DNA of 64,000 nucleotides from Methanosphaerula subterraneus (GTDB lineage Archaea; Halobacteriota; Methanomicrobia; Methanomicrobiales; Methanospirillaceae): assembly GCF_052055875.1 (NCBI RefSeq), contig NZ_CP170508.1, forward strand, positions 1-64,000, read 5' to 3'. Each line of letters begins with the position of its first letter. Within the stretch, counting starts at the first letter, position 1. Of the stretch, positions 1 through 7,057 are shown piece after piece. The notes below the pieces were generated by a model. The model saw only the letters and a list, made by a program, of their open reading frames with translations. It did not search any database and was not told the DNA's origin. Made by a program: the position numbers and the translations under genes.

Positions 1-1221
1 GTCCGGCAGTCCGGCCGCGAACTTCAGGGAGTTCAGGTTGAAGGACCCGCTGAAGGCGAGCGTCAGGGTGTGATTGCCGCCGGGCAGGTAGGCCGGCCGC
101 CGGACCGTGGTGTAGAGACCGGAGGAGCCGGTGTCGGGCACCTGGACCGTCATCACCTCGGACCCGTCGACCTCCAGGTCGATGGCGGCCCCGGGGTCAG
201 GGGAGGCGACCCTGAAGTCGATGGTGTAGATCCCGCCCGAGGCGACGTTCACCTCATAGGTGAGCCACTCGCCTGACCTGATATCCCTGACCACGAACTG
301 CTGCTCTGCCGACGAGTACTCGATATCCACGTCGTCCTGTCGGTAGGCCCCGCCGGCGTTTCCGGCGGTGGTGTCGTGGTAGGCGACGCCCTCGCCGCCC
401 GGCGCGTAGTCGCAGGCCTGGATCGAGCCGGGGACCTGCTGCGGGGCGTCCCACGGTGCCGGTGTCGGTTCGGGGGTCACCGTGCTGTTGTTGAGCAGCG
501 GCGCCAGGGCGGCGTACCAGCGGTCGGCGAGCTTCTTCTCCCCCGAGGTCTGCGGGTGGATCCCGTCGTACTGGTTGTCGGCGAACCCGTCATAGCCGGT
601 GTACATGTCGACGACGATCACCGGCGACTGCGTGGTGTTCTTCCCGGCCGCCAGCGCCGGCAGCGCATGATCAAAGGCGATCAGTTCTGAGTTCGAATTC
701 CGGAACGCGTCGCTGGTCGGGATGATCTGCGCCAGCAGGATCTTCACGTCCGGGTTGGCCGCCCGGAGGGTATTGATGATCTGGTCGACGTTGCTGAGCC
801 GCTCTGAGAGGTTCACCTGCTGGAGCACGTCGTTGGTCCCGATGTGGAGGAGGACGATGTCCGGGGTATACTGGTTCAGCCAGGTGGAGAGTTTGCCCTC
901 CGGGTCGTCGGAGGGATCCCCGTTCAGTTCCATCCCGGTGGTATACCCGCGATGCCCTTCATGGTCCTGGTCGAAGGAGAACGAACTGAAGGTGGGATAG
1001 GTGGTGGAGCCGATGAAGTCGACATCGTATCCGCCGGTCTTGAGGTAGTTCCAGAGCAGGTACCGGTAACTGGGGTACGGGGAGTCGACAGCGGCTCCGC
1101 CCCGGGTGATCGAATCGCCGAGCGGCAGGATCTTCACGGTCGCCTCTGCTGGGATGACGAGCAGCGACCCGCCGAGGAGCATGGCCAGCACGAGGAAACA
1201 GCAGATCGTCTCACGCTTCAT
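1..1221 (-). CDS. Exported SGNH/GDSL hydrolase with C-terminal carbohydrate-binding-like domain (3' end outside window)
   Basis: The reading frame is open from an ATG at 1221 to the left window edge (407 codons), so the C-terminus is missing. Residues 1-27 form a signal peptide. An SGNH hydrolase domain follows, with all blocks present: LGDSITRG (Ser37), GTND (128-131) and YDGIHP (Asp219, His222). After a Pro/Thr linker near residue 250 comes a beta-rich domain resembling CBM6-type carbohydrate-binding modules. The likely role is an extracellular esterase or deacetylase acting on glycans; the substrate is unknown. It is a close relative of the degenerate SGNH protein at 52977-54701, but this copy keeps every catalytic residue. 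Confidence 0.85.
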   Translation of the reverse strand, partial: MKRETICCFLVLAMLLGGSLLVIPAEATVKILPLGDSITRGGAAVDSPYPSYRYLLWNYLKTGGYDVDFIGSTTYPTFSSFSFDQDHEGHRGYTTGMELNGDPSDDPEGKLSTWLNQYTPDIVLLHIGTNDVLQQVNLSERLSNVDQIINTLRAANPDVKILLAQIIPTSDAFRNSNSELIAFDHALPALAAGKNTTQSPVIVVDMYTGYDGFADNQYDGIHPQTSGEKKLADRWYAALAPLLNNSTVTPEPTPAPWDAPQQVPGSIQACDYAPGGEGVAYHDTTAGNAGGAYRQDDVDIEYSSAEQQFVVRDIRSGEWLTYEVNVASGGIYTIDFRVASPDPGAAIDLEVDGSEVMTVQVPDTGSSGLYTTVRRPAYLPGGNHTLTLAFSGSFNLNSLKFAAGLPD

Positions 1222-1278
1222 GGTTCACCGCCTCGTCCGCTGTGCCCGTGCCATTTGGCAGGGGGGCATCGGTATAGG

Positions 1279-1288
1279 TATAAAATAC
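1279..1288 (-). promoter_or_regulatory. TATA box for the SGNH hydrolase
   Basis: On the minus strand the sequence reads GTATTTTATA, an archaeal TATA element about 58 bp upstream of the ATG at 1221. This predicts a leader of roughly 35 nt. Confidence 0.5.
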
Positions 1289-1579
1289 GAAATCTCGTTC
1301 AAAATCACCTGATTATTCGATAGTTGAGTTGTTCTATTGTTGGCCCTTCTCGCTTTTTGATGTTCCCCTGGTGATATACCGGATCATCAGAGCCGGCAAC
1401 GACCTCCGCTCTGTGCTGATTGATCGCCGGCTCGGTTACGCTCTCATACAGTAAAACAGTGTAGTGTTTTCCGCGAATGAGACCCACCCCCCGAGCAGTG
1501 CGATAGCATGGTCGTGCCGGCCGGCCTGTTTCGCCGTCAGCTTCATACTTGAGGGTCAGGATCCACCGGCACAGTAAAA
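1289..1579. other. Spacer with no convincing gene; contains a decayed coding fragment
   Basis: No well-supported gene is present. A 60-codon minus-strand ORF (1305-1487, GTG start) has ordinary amino-acid composition but no recognisable family. Around 1520-1560 the sequence resembles 4476-4515: both encode AGLF, and a frameshift separates the remainder. This suggests two decayed copies of the same membrane-protein segment. Confidence 0.4.
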
Positions 1580-1813
1580 TTATTGCTTTTGTCTTTTTAT
1601 GCTCTCTGAAATTAAATAATCAAGACGTATCGGCCGTTTTGTCCCGAAGTATTCATTCATAAGTCTCAGAAAATCTACTAAAGCAATCAGATCGAGACGG
1701 CCTGTTTGTTCTGCCATCTTAGAATCATGAGTAAAAATTGCACCTGTGTCCCCAGTCCATGTAACTTGGTTGGGCACCCTCGTTTCTTCGCCCTCAACGC
1801 GGTTTGATCTCAA
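1580..1813 (-). CDS. Small hypothetical protein coupled to the zinc-ribbon/PH-like gene
   Basis: This 77-residue protein starts at a TTG whose last two bases overlap the TGA stop of the upstream gene (TTGA at 1810-1813), which suggests translational coupling. It is hydrophilic, with a basic C-terminus, and has no motif I recognise. Because the start is TTG and the family is unknown, the exact N-terminus is uncertain. The tight overlap is the main reason to accept it as real. Confidence 0.5.
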   Translation of the reverse strand: MRSNRVEGEETRVPNQVTWTGDTGAIFTHDSKMAEQTGRLDLIALVDFLRLMNEYFGTKRPIRLDYLISESIKRQKQ

Positions 1814-2661
1814 ATATTCGTAGTGAGATAACCTAAACAGAGCCCGATTGTTTCAGCCTCTCCTGCATGATTGACCTGGATGATGAATGGTTTCTCCCGT
1901 CCCTCTTTGTAGAGGACTATTCCATCATCATAACACTTGTATGACAGGATTTTATTGATGGGAATGCTCAGGGGTTTAGTATTACTTTCAGGGTGGAGGA
2001 AAAATCTTTGATTTGTGATCAACAGCGTCCCTCGTGAAGTTTCAACAACTTGCTCTTCTCTGGTAATATGTCCACGAGTAGCACCTACACGATATGATAC
2101 CCCCTTCATCACCCTGATACTGACTCCCTGTGATCCGGATTGATATCCCGTTTTAACAATTTTATTCTCTTTGAGCACCGCCTTACAGGAATAATGAGGC
2201 AACTCACCCTTCTTAAAGATAATATCCTGCGTCAATGCTTCGCGGGGAAGTACTGGGAGTGTTTCTTCCTTCCGAATGGATGCAACGTAGAGACTCGGGA
2301 CAACCCGATTGAGGAGTGTGGATTTAACTGGGTCAAGGGTCAGGTGTTTAAACAGGCTCACCAGCATCTCACCCTCTGTATCGCCGAGTTCTCCTGTAGC
2401 AAGGAACCGATCAACGAGGGTGACATATACCCTATTTTGTTCAGTGGGGTCCAGAGATTTAAGATAGGAATATTGCTTATCGTTTATTGTCCTGGTCTTG
2501 GCGATGTAATCAATGACGATATTTGTCTGGGAGACAGCCTCTCTCTTTTGAGCCTCCTTGGCCTTCTTAACTTCCTGATCACATGGAATGCAAAGACCAT
2601 CCTTTGTTACGCTGGATAGAAATCCCAGTTTCTTTCCGCATCTGCGGCATACCTTTGCCAT
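1810..2661 (-). CDS. Zinc-ribbon protein with PH-like/GRAM-like C-terminal domain
   Basis: The protein is 283 residues from the ATG at 2661 (MAKVCRRCG). The same frame is open further upstream, but that extension lacks a domain and the zinc ribbon begins right at this Met. The N-terminus carries CRRCGKK and, about 20 residues on, CIPC, forming a four-Cys ribbon. A helical middle follows. The last ~120 residues look like a bacterial PH-type barrel with the phrase 'TSRGTLLITNQRFF', typical of short PH/GRAM-like proteins. Function is unknown; a membrane- or stress-associated role is only inferred from the family. The downstream gene overlaps by 4 nt. Confidence 0.6.
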   Translation of the reverse strand: MAKVCRRCGKKLGFLSSVTKDGLCIPCDQEVKKAKEAQKREAVSQTNIVIDYIAKTRTINDKQYSYLKSLDPTEQNRVYVTLVDRFLATGELGDTEGEMLVSLFKHLTLDPVKSTLLNRVVPSLYVASIRKEETLPVLPREALTQDIIFKKGELPHYSCKAVLKENKIVKTGYQSGSQGVSIRVMKGVSYRVGATRGHITREEQVVETSRGTLLITNQRFFLHPESNTKPLSIPINKILSYKCYDDGIVLYKEGREKPFIIQVNHAGEAETIGLCLGYLTTNI

Positions 2662-2902
2662 GAGAAGGAATTGCCCCCCAGCCCGATGAGCATTCCGATG
2701 TGATCCCGTTGCCGGCGAGGACACGTGCGATGAGGAAGATCACATTCAGTGTGTAGACCAGCCAGCCGGTCCCGCTCAATCGCACCGACCGACGGGATGC
2801 CGGCCGGACAATCACCCCGGAATATCCGGTCTCGGGGTGGAACGCTCCTCTCTTTTTTCGAGACGGTCGACAGGGAAGCACCCGGGTCCGGTTGAAAAGA
2901 GA

Positions 2903-3283
2903 TCAATGGAGCCCGGAAGGGTCGTGCCCTTTCAACTCCGCGTTCATGAACTCACGTAACGCCACTGCATTGTTATGCTCCTCATCATGGGCGGCAAAGA
3001 GGAAGGTTACGACCGGGTTCTCGTGGATGATCTCCTCAAGTTCCCGGATGATCGCCGGCCGCCCCTGGATCTCAACGAAGTACCGGCTGCGAAATTCCTC
3101 CCATCTCTCCGGGTCATGACCGAACCACTTCCTGAGTTCGTCGCTCGCACCGGCGTCCTTCACCCAGCGGTCCAGCCGTGCCCGCTCCCTGGAGAGTCCT
3201 CGCGGCCATAACCGTTCGACAAGAACCCGGTAGCCGTCGTCTGCTGCAGCCGGCTCATACACCCGCTTCAGGAGAATTGTCAT
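2903..3283 (-). CDS. DUF488 family protein (YeaO-like)
   Basis: The gene encodes 126 residues from the ATG at 3283, preceded by AGGGGGGTG. The family pattern is clear: RVYEPAA, YRVLVERLWPRGLSRERA, then WFGHDPERWEEF and a C-terminal VTFLFAAHDEEHNNA segment. DUF488 proteins are small, mostly uncharacterised cytosolic proteins. The gene is the last of three co-oriented small genes (hemerythrin, DUF2769, this one), separated from the DUF2769 stop by about 43 bp, so co-transcription is likely. The cluster hints at a redox or metal-stress role, but that is inference. Confidence 0.85.
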   Translation of the reverse strand: MTILLKRVYEPAAADDGYRVLVERLWPRGLSRERARLDRWVKDAGASDELRKWFGHDPERWEEFRSRYFVEIQGRPAIIRELEEIIHENPVVTFLFAAHDEEHNNAVALREFMNAELKGHDPSGLH

Positions 3284-3326
3284 CCGCACCCCCCTGTTTC
3301 GGAGTTTGCATCGCTTTGTCAGCACC

Positions 3327-3620
3327 TCATGGGATCTGAATTTTCCCGGTGCTCTTCAGGGATCGCTGCTCCTGCTCGGAGCCGAGGAGGCAGAAGGTCA
3401 GGTTCAGAAGCCCGAGCTCGGAGGTGAGCGGGCAGACGGGACAGATGCACCCGAGGTTCTCGGTGATGCACGTAGAACTCCTGCCCTCGATGCAGTACAG
3501 GAGTTCAGTGCCGTTGCGGGCGCAATCGTTGTAGGTGGGGCAGTCCGGACAGATGCACTGGCTTTTCAGTTCCGGGATTTTTTTCTCGATACCCGGCAGG
3601 GCCTCGCTGAAGGTGTCCAT
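3327..3620 (-). CDS. DUF2769 cysteine-rich small protein
   Basis: This 97-residue protein starts at the ATG at 3620, just 5 bp after the hemerythrin stop, with GGTGATC as ribosome site inside the upstream gene. It has two related cysteine clusters, CICPDCPTYNDC and CICPVCPLTSELG, plus additional Cys residues, the signature of DUF2769 proteins found mainly in methanogens. The cysteines probably bind metal. The function is unknown. Its position directly behind a hemerythrin gene suggests a shared O2- or metal-related role. Confidence 0.8.
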   Translation of the reverse strand: MDTFSEALPGIEKKIPELKSQCICPDCPTYNDCARNGTELLYCIEGRSSTCITENLGCICPVCPLTSELGLLNLTFCLLGSEQEQRSLKSTGKIQIP

Positions 3621-3625
3621 CCTGA

Positions 3626-4117
3626 TCACCGCCTGTACATCACCCTGGGAACGCCCCCGTGGACGCCCTTGATCTTCCACTCCTGGCGGAGGACCTTTTC
3701 AAATTTCGTGCCGGCGTCGATGAGGTCCTGCTCTGTGAAGTAGAACGGTGCGTGCGGAAAGACGTCCGCCTCCTCTCTTGCCCAGTGGGCGCTGATCACA
3801 TCGTAGAACGGGAAGATCCGCGGGCGCCAGAGCTGGTCCTCGTACGGAAGCTCCGAGAGGTCCCGGGCCAGCATCGCCATCCCCCGGTGCTCCTCGATGA
3901 GGACGAGGGTTATCGGAAGCAGTTCTGCATTCTTCTCCATCACCGGGAAGATCGTCGCCTCTTCAGCCACGTGGTGGGAGATGATTCGGTTCACGAGGAA
4001 CGGATAGATCTCTTTCCGCAGTGCACCTTCACTCGTCGAGCTGTTCCACAGGCGCTCGAACATGAGGCGGAAATCGTCGTGGTCCCGTTTGATATATTCA
4101 CCAATCGTTGTAGACAT
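3626..4117 (-). CDS. Hemerythrin/HHE-domain protein
   Basis: The protein has 163 residues from the ATG at 4117, preceded by a strong AAAGGAGAG site. The HHE cation-binding pattern is visible: KRDHDDFR near the start, SHHVAEEATIFPVM, LIEEHRGMAM, and AHWAREEADVFPHA. Such four-helix bundles bind a di-iron centre through His and Glu/Asp and sense or bind O2, NO or iron. It leads the small operon with the DUF2769 and DUF488 genes. A tandem AT-rich repeat lies 95-180 bp upstream (4208-4297) and may hold its control region. Confidence 0.85.
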   Translation of the reverse strand: MSTTIGEYIKRDHDDFRLMFERLWNSSTSEGALRKEIYPFLVNRIISHHVAEEATIFPVMEKNAELLPITLVLIEEHRGMAMLARDLSELPYEDQLWRPRIFPFYDVISAHWAREEADVFPHAPFYFTEQDLIDAGTKFEKVLRQEWKIKGVHGGVPRVMYRR

Positions 4118-4210
4118 CGCGCTCTCCTTTTTCCCCTGCCGCTCTCCTGACTTTTGTAACGATCAGAAGACGGGATAGGGGACTGTGCCGTGACCTCCAC
4201 TACAGAGGGA

Positions 4211-4297
4211 GTAGTATTAATATCTTGGCCCCCTGCCGGCTTTTCGATGGAGCCAGAGCCGATACCAGTTCCGGAGGTAGTATTAATATCTTGGCCC
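4211..4297. repeat. Two direct copies of an AT-rich ~21-bp sequence
   Basis: GTAGTATTAATATCTTGGCC followed by one more C occurs at 4211-4231 and again at 4277-4297, exactly 66 bp apart. Both copies are preceded by GGAG. Because 66 is 22 codons, they also repeat a VVLISWP peptide in an overlapping ORF. They could be tandem operator or promoter elements for the divergent hemerythrin gene, or remnants of a repetitive coding sequence. Confidence 0.6.
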
Positions 4298-4732
4298 TAT
4301 TTCGGCCTGGTCCACGTCCTGTGGATAGAGATCAGGGGGTGCCGGCTGTTGTGTCCCTCCGATGGTGTAGGTTGTCGGCGATGCGGGGATGATGGAGATC
4401 AGGGCCGGCACCACCGTCCCGTTGCGAGGAACCCGGGCTGCTGCGGGACTCTTCGTCTCCTGGATTCACGTTCCAGCCGGCCTGTTCGCAGTTGGCTTCA
4501 TACTATTGATGGTCAGCGTACCCCTCTCCTCATTGAAGATAGCAGGGTCCTCTGCCAAATGCCCGACCTCAGCGAACCGGATACCGTGTTCAGCTGAAGG
4601 TTGAAGAGTGCCCTGTCAGATTGTCGGACAGTTATGTCTAAAATTCCATTGAGTTTTATCTCAAAAGTCAACAGTGAGTTGGAATTACCCGCCTGTGGGT
4701 TTTGTTTATTCTGGCTCGTCGACGTAGTGGGT
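4298..4732. other. Spacer with decayed membrane-protein fragment
   Basis: There is no intact gene. A plus-strand frame at about 4430-4560 reads like a membrane segment (AGLFAVGFILLMVS) but lacks a plausible start and ends without context. Its middle resembles 1520-1560. I regard it as a remnant. Confidence 0.35.
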
Positions 4733-5149
4733 ATGCAGTCATCTGCTAAAACGGGAGATGCCCGTATTAAAAGCAATAATCAGGTCATTGGAGACCTGAA
4801 AGGTATTGAGATCGGAACAAATGACGTTTTTTCGTCTCTCCGGGGTATGGACTCAAGTTTCAGGCCGGGGATTGCTAAGTGCTACACTGAGGTTGAGGTC
4901 TGGATTGATGAGGGGAATTTTGAAGTCAACCCATTAACTGGTAGTACCCAGGATTTCACTAGTCTTGAGGATACCAATAAAACGTTCTTATTCGATGTTG
5001 AACTGTTCGATGACTCTGGAGACAGCCGTGTAACCTGTACCGTCAGTCAGTGCTGCATAACGAATCACGGCATAGCACCGCGAACGAAGGATGGTAAGTG
5101 GGTTCTTCGAAAAATCCACTGTGATGGCAGGGATGTCATCTATCATTAA
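4733..5149 (+). CDS. Hypothetical protein
   Basis: The gene encodes 138 residues from the ATG at 4733. The frame is open back to 4601, with another ATG at 4634, so a longer form of up to 182 residues is possible. It is acidic, with no signal peptide in the short form. Four cysteines lie in the second half, including a CTVSQCC cluster near residue 105. I recognise no family. A hairpin (5216-5240) downstream would end its transcript. Confidence 0.45.
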   Translation: MQSSAKTGDARIKSNNQVIGDLKGIEIGTNDVFSSLRGMDSSFRPGIAKCYTEVEVWIDEGNFEVNPLTGSTQDFTSLEDTNKTFLFDVELFDDSGDSRVTCTVSQCCITNHGIAPRTKDGKWVLRKIHCDGRDVIYH

Positions 5150-5215
5150 TCTTTTTAGTTGGGTGGGGATCCCTGATGATTCGTTCTCTCAAGGGACTGC
5201 AAATATTATAAAACT

Positions 5216-5240
5216 ATTGAGTTTTACGGTAGAACTCAAT
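5216..5240 (+). terminator. Stem-loop after the hypothetical gene
   Basis: The arms ATTGAGTT and AACTCAAT flank a 9-nt loop and are followed by an A/T-rich stretch. The position about 65 bp after the stop at 5149 fits a transcript end. Confidence 0.4.
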
Positions 5241-5407
5241 TGTAAATAATCTTGGATCATTGTCCAATTAGAAATACCGACCCTTTTACTTACATGGCGT
5301 TCCGTTTTTATAAAAATGTGTTACTGAGTAGTATCAGGTGTATCTCTCCTAGAGGTACACGTAATTATTTCTGAAAGAACATCGGGAAGAAAAAAATGGT
5401 GTCCGGG

Positions 5408-5869
5408 TCAGCTGAGCAGGAGTGGTACGACCTTGTATGTTGTTCCGGTAGGCTTCTGGAGAACCTCGAACACCAGTTTCCCACGGCGGGTCTCGCCGTA
5501 TGAAATCGATCCCATTGAAAACCTGTCGGGGGGGTTGACGTCCGCGATCGAATACTGGGCACCATCCGGATCCTCAACTTGGACATATATGGGGTTGAAC
5601 AAGTAGCCCCCCTGATGGCCAGTGTTTTTAACGGAGAGGTCAACCAAGAGGTATGAGTAGCCGGGTCTTGGTGTCGCCATATACTGCTGGTTGTCAGGTA
5701 CGTAGGCCCCATAACCGTTGACTGTGACTTGGATTTTTTCCGTGGTCGCCGAAGAGGGGGTCACTGATGTGGTCAATTTAGCCGTAGTGGATGAAGTGAA
5801 CCCCGACGACAAGCAGCCAGCTGATATCGCGAGGATCACGAGGATCGTGAAAAATGTGAAGTATCGCAT
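5408..5869 (-). CDS. Lipoprotein with DUF4352-like domain
   Basis: The protein has 153 residues from the ATG at 5869, chosen because it begins a clear lipoprotein signal: MRYFTFFTILVI followed by AISAGC, with the lipid-modified Cys near residue 19. The open frame continues upstream to 6031, but that part has no signal-like character. After a Ser/Thr-rich linker comes a ~110-residue immunoglobulin-like domain (YLLVDLSVKNTG, FEVLQKPTG) of the DUF4352 type often found on archaeal and Gram-positive lipoproteins. Role unknown, located on the outer face of the membrane. Confidence 0.7.
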   Translation of the reverse strand: MRYFTFFTILVILAISAGCLSSGFTSSTTAKLTTSVTPSSATTEKIQVTVNGYGAYVPDNQQYMATPRPGYSYLLVDLSVKNTGHQGGYLFNPIYVQVEDPDGAQYSIADVNPPDRFSMGSISYGETRRGKLVFEVLQKPTGTTYKVVPLLLS

Positions 5870-6196
5870 GGTAATGGATGTTGATCCAATCCGATAATTG
5901 TTTCGAATTGTTCCCTGTCGGTGATTATGGCCAGTTACTAGGCAGACGATCATCAGGTGAGGGGTCCTGCTGATTTCCTTGATCTCAGGATGTTTTTTTG
6001 TATTGTGAGTATTTTTATCTCTCAAAAACAAAATAAAGGAATATTTGGAATTTTTATGATCAATAATACATATATACTATTTATACGTTCTCTATTCCAT
6101 TATGGTAGAAAATTATATAAAAAAACAAAATTTTCAAGTCCCGCGGATCGATGGAAGGAACTCTAATGATGATGTTGAAAGCAAGGAGAATGAACT

Positions 6197-6658
6197 ATGA
6201 CCCTAGACCAGAATGAAACCTGGGTGATCAAAGTTGGCAACGAGTATCCTTGGCCATTTGGGTACAAAGGTCAGAGGTGTCAGGTAGTGGGTGTCGGCCA
6301 AGGCAAAGGCCAAAGTCAAGGCAAAGGCATGATCAATCCCACGACCGGGGCGGTAATGTATAGTGTCACCTTTGAAATGGAAGAGCAGAACCGGCAGTGG
6401 ACTACCCCCATCATCCAAACCTGCGACCAGATGATATTCTATCCTTCCTGGGAGGGCATAAAACCCAATCAGAAGAGTGTGTGGTTCAACCTACTGACAG
6501 GGGATCCCGCGCCAGTGGGTGTGATGGACAAGTGGTTCCATGATCTCGCAGGATCATCAATTTTGGTTGATGGGGGACAGATTACTGAGTTTAAGTGGTG
6601 GGTGGAGCCAGTCCATCACGACGAAAAGATCGTCCAAGAGATACACCGGAGAATATAA
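6197..6658 (+). CDS. Hypothetical protein
   Basis: The gene encodes 153 residues from the ATG at 6197, with AAGGAG 8 nt upstream. It is Trp- and Gly-rich, with a Q/G/K repeat (GQGKGQSQGKG) near residue 35. It lacks a signal peptide, membrane segment or known motif. The surrounding DNA is AT-rich, unlike the core genes, and the gene stands alone, so it may be acquired. No function can be assigned. Confidence 0.6.
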   Translation: MTLDQNETWVIKVGNEYPWPFGYKGQRCQVVGVGQGKGQSQGKGMINPTTGAVMYSVTFEMEEQNRQWTTPIIQTCDQMIFYPSWEGIKPNQKSVWFNLLTGDPAPVGVMDKWFHDLAGSSILVDGGQITEFKWWVEPVHHDEKIVQEIHRRI

Positions 6659-7057
6659 GTGGATTAACACCGCTTCAACGGCATCCGTATCTTTCTCCTC
6701 TACACCGGCAGCAACATACGCCGTCGGAGGTACGACAGCCAGGAGATCAGAACAACAGAGGATTTTGGAGAGAAAAAATCGGTCACGTAAGCAAGAAACC
6801 GAGATGAAAGAATAAAAAGACTACGAGAACATAGTGAGTATTAAATACGGATTCAAGGACCCTTCTTCCCTCCTAAAAGCGATCGGCATCACATGAATGA
6901 GATGCTACCGATGCACCATTTATCTCAAAGAGTTGATCCGGTTGATCCTCTAGAGCCTATTCAACGAACTGGTACATCAAGCCAGTAACCTTTTGTCCAT
7001 AAATCTTCCTTTATTAATTCTAGTTGCAAGTGAGACGAGAAATTGAATTAATCCTTC
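6659..7057. other. Gene-free spacer
   Basis: I see no gene, RNA or strong repeat in this ~400-bp AT-rich stretch between the hypothetical gene and the convergent STAND-like gene. Confidence 0.5.
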
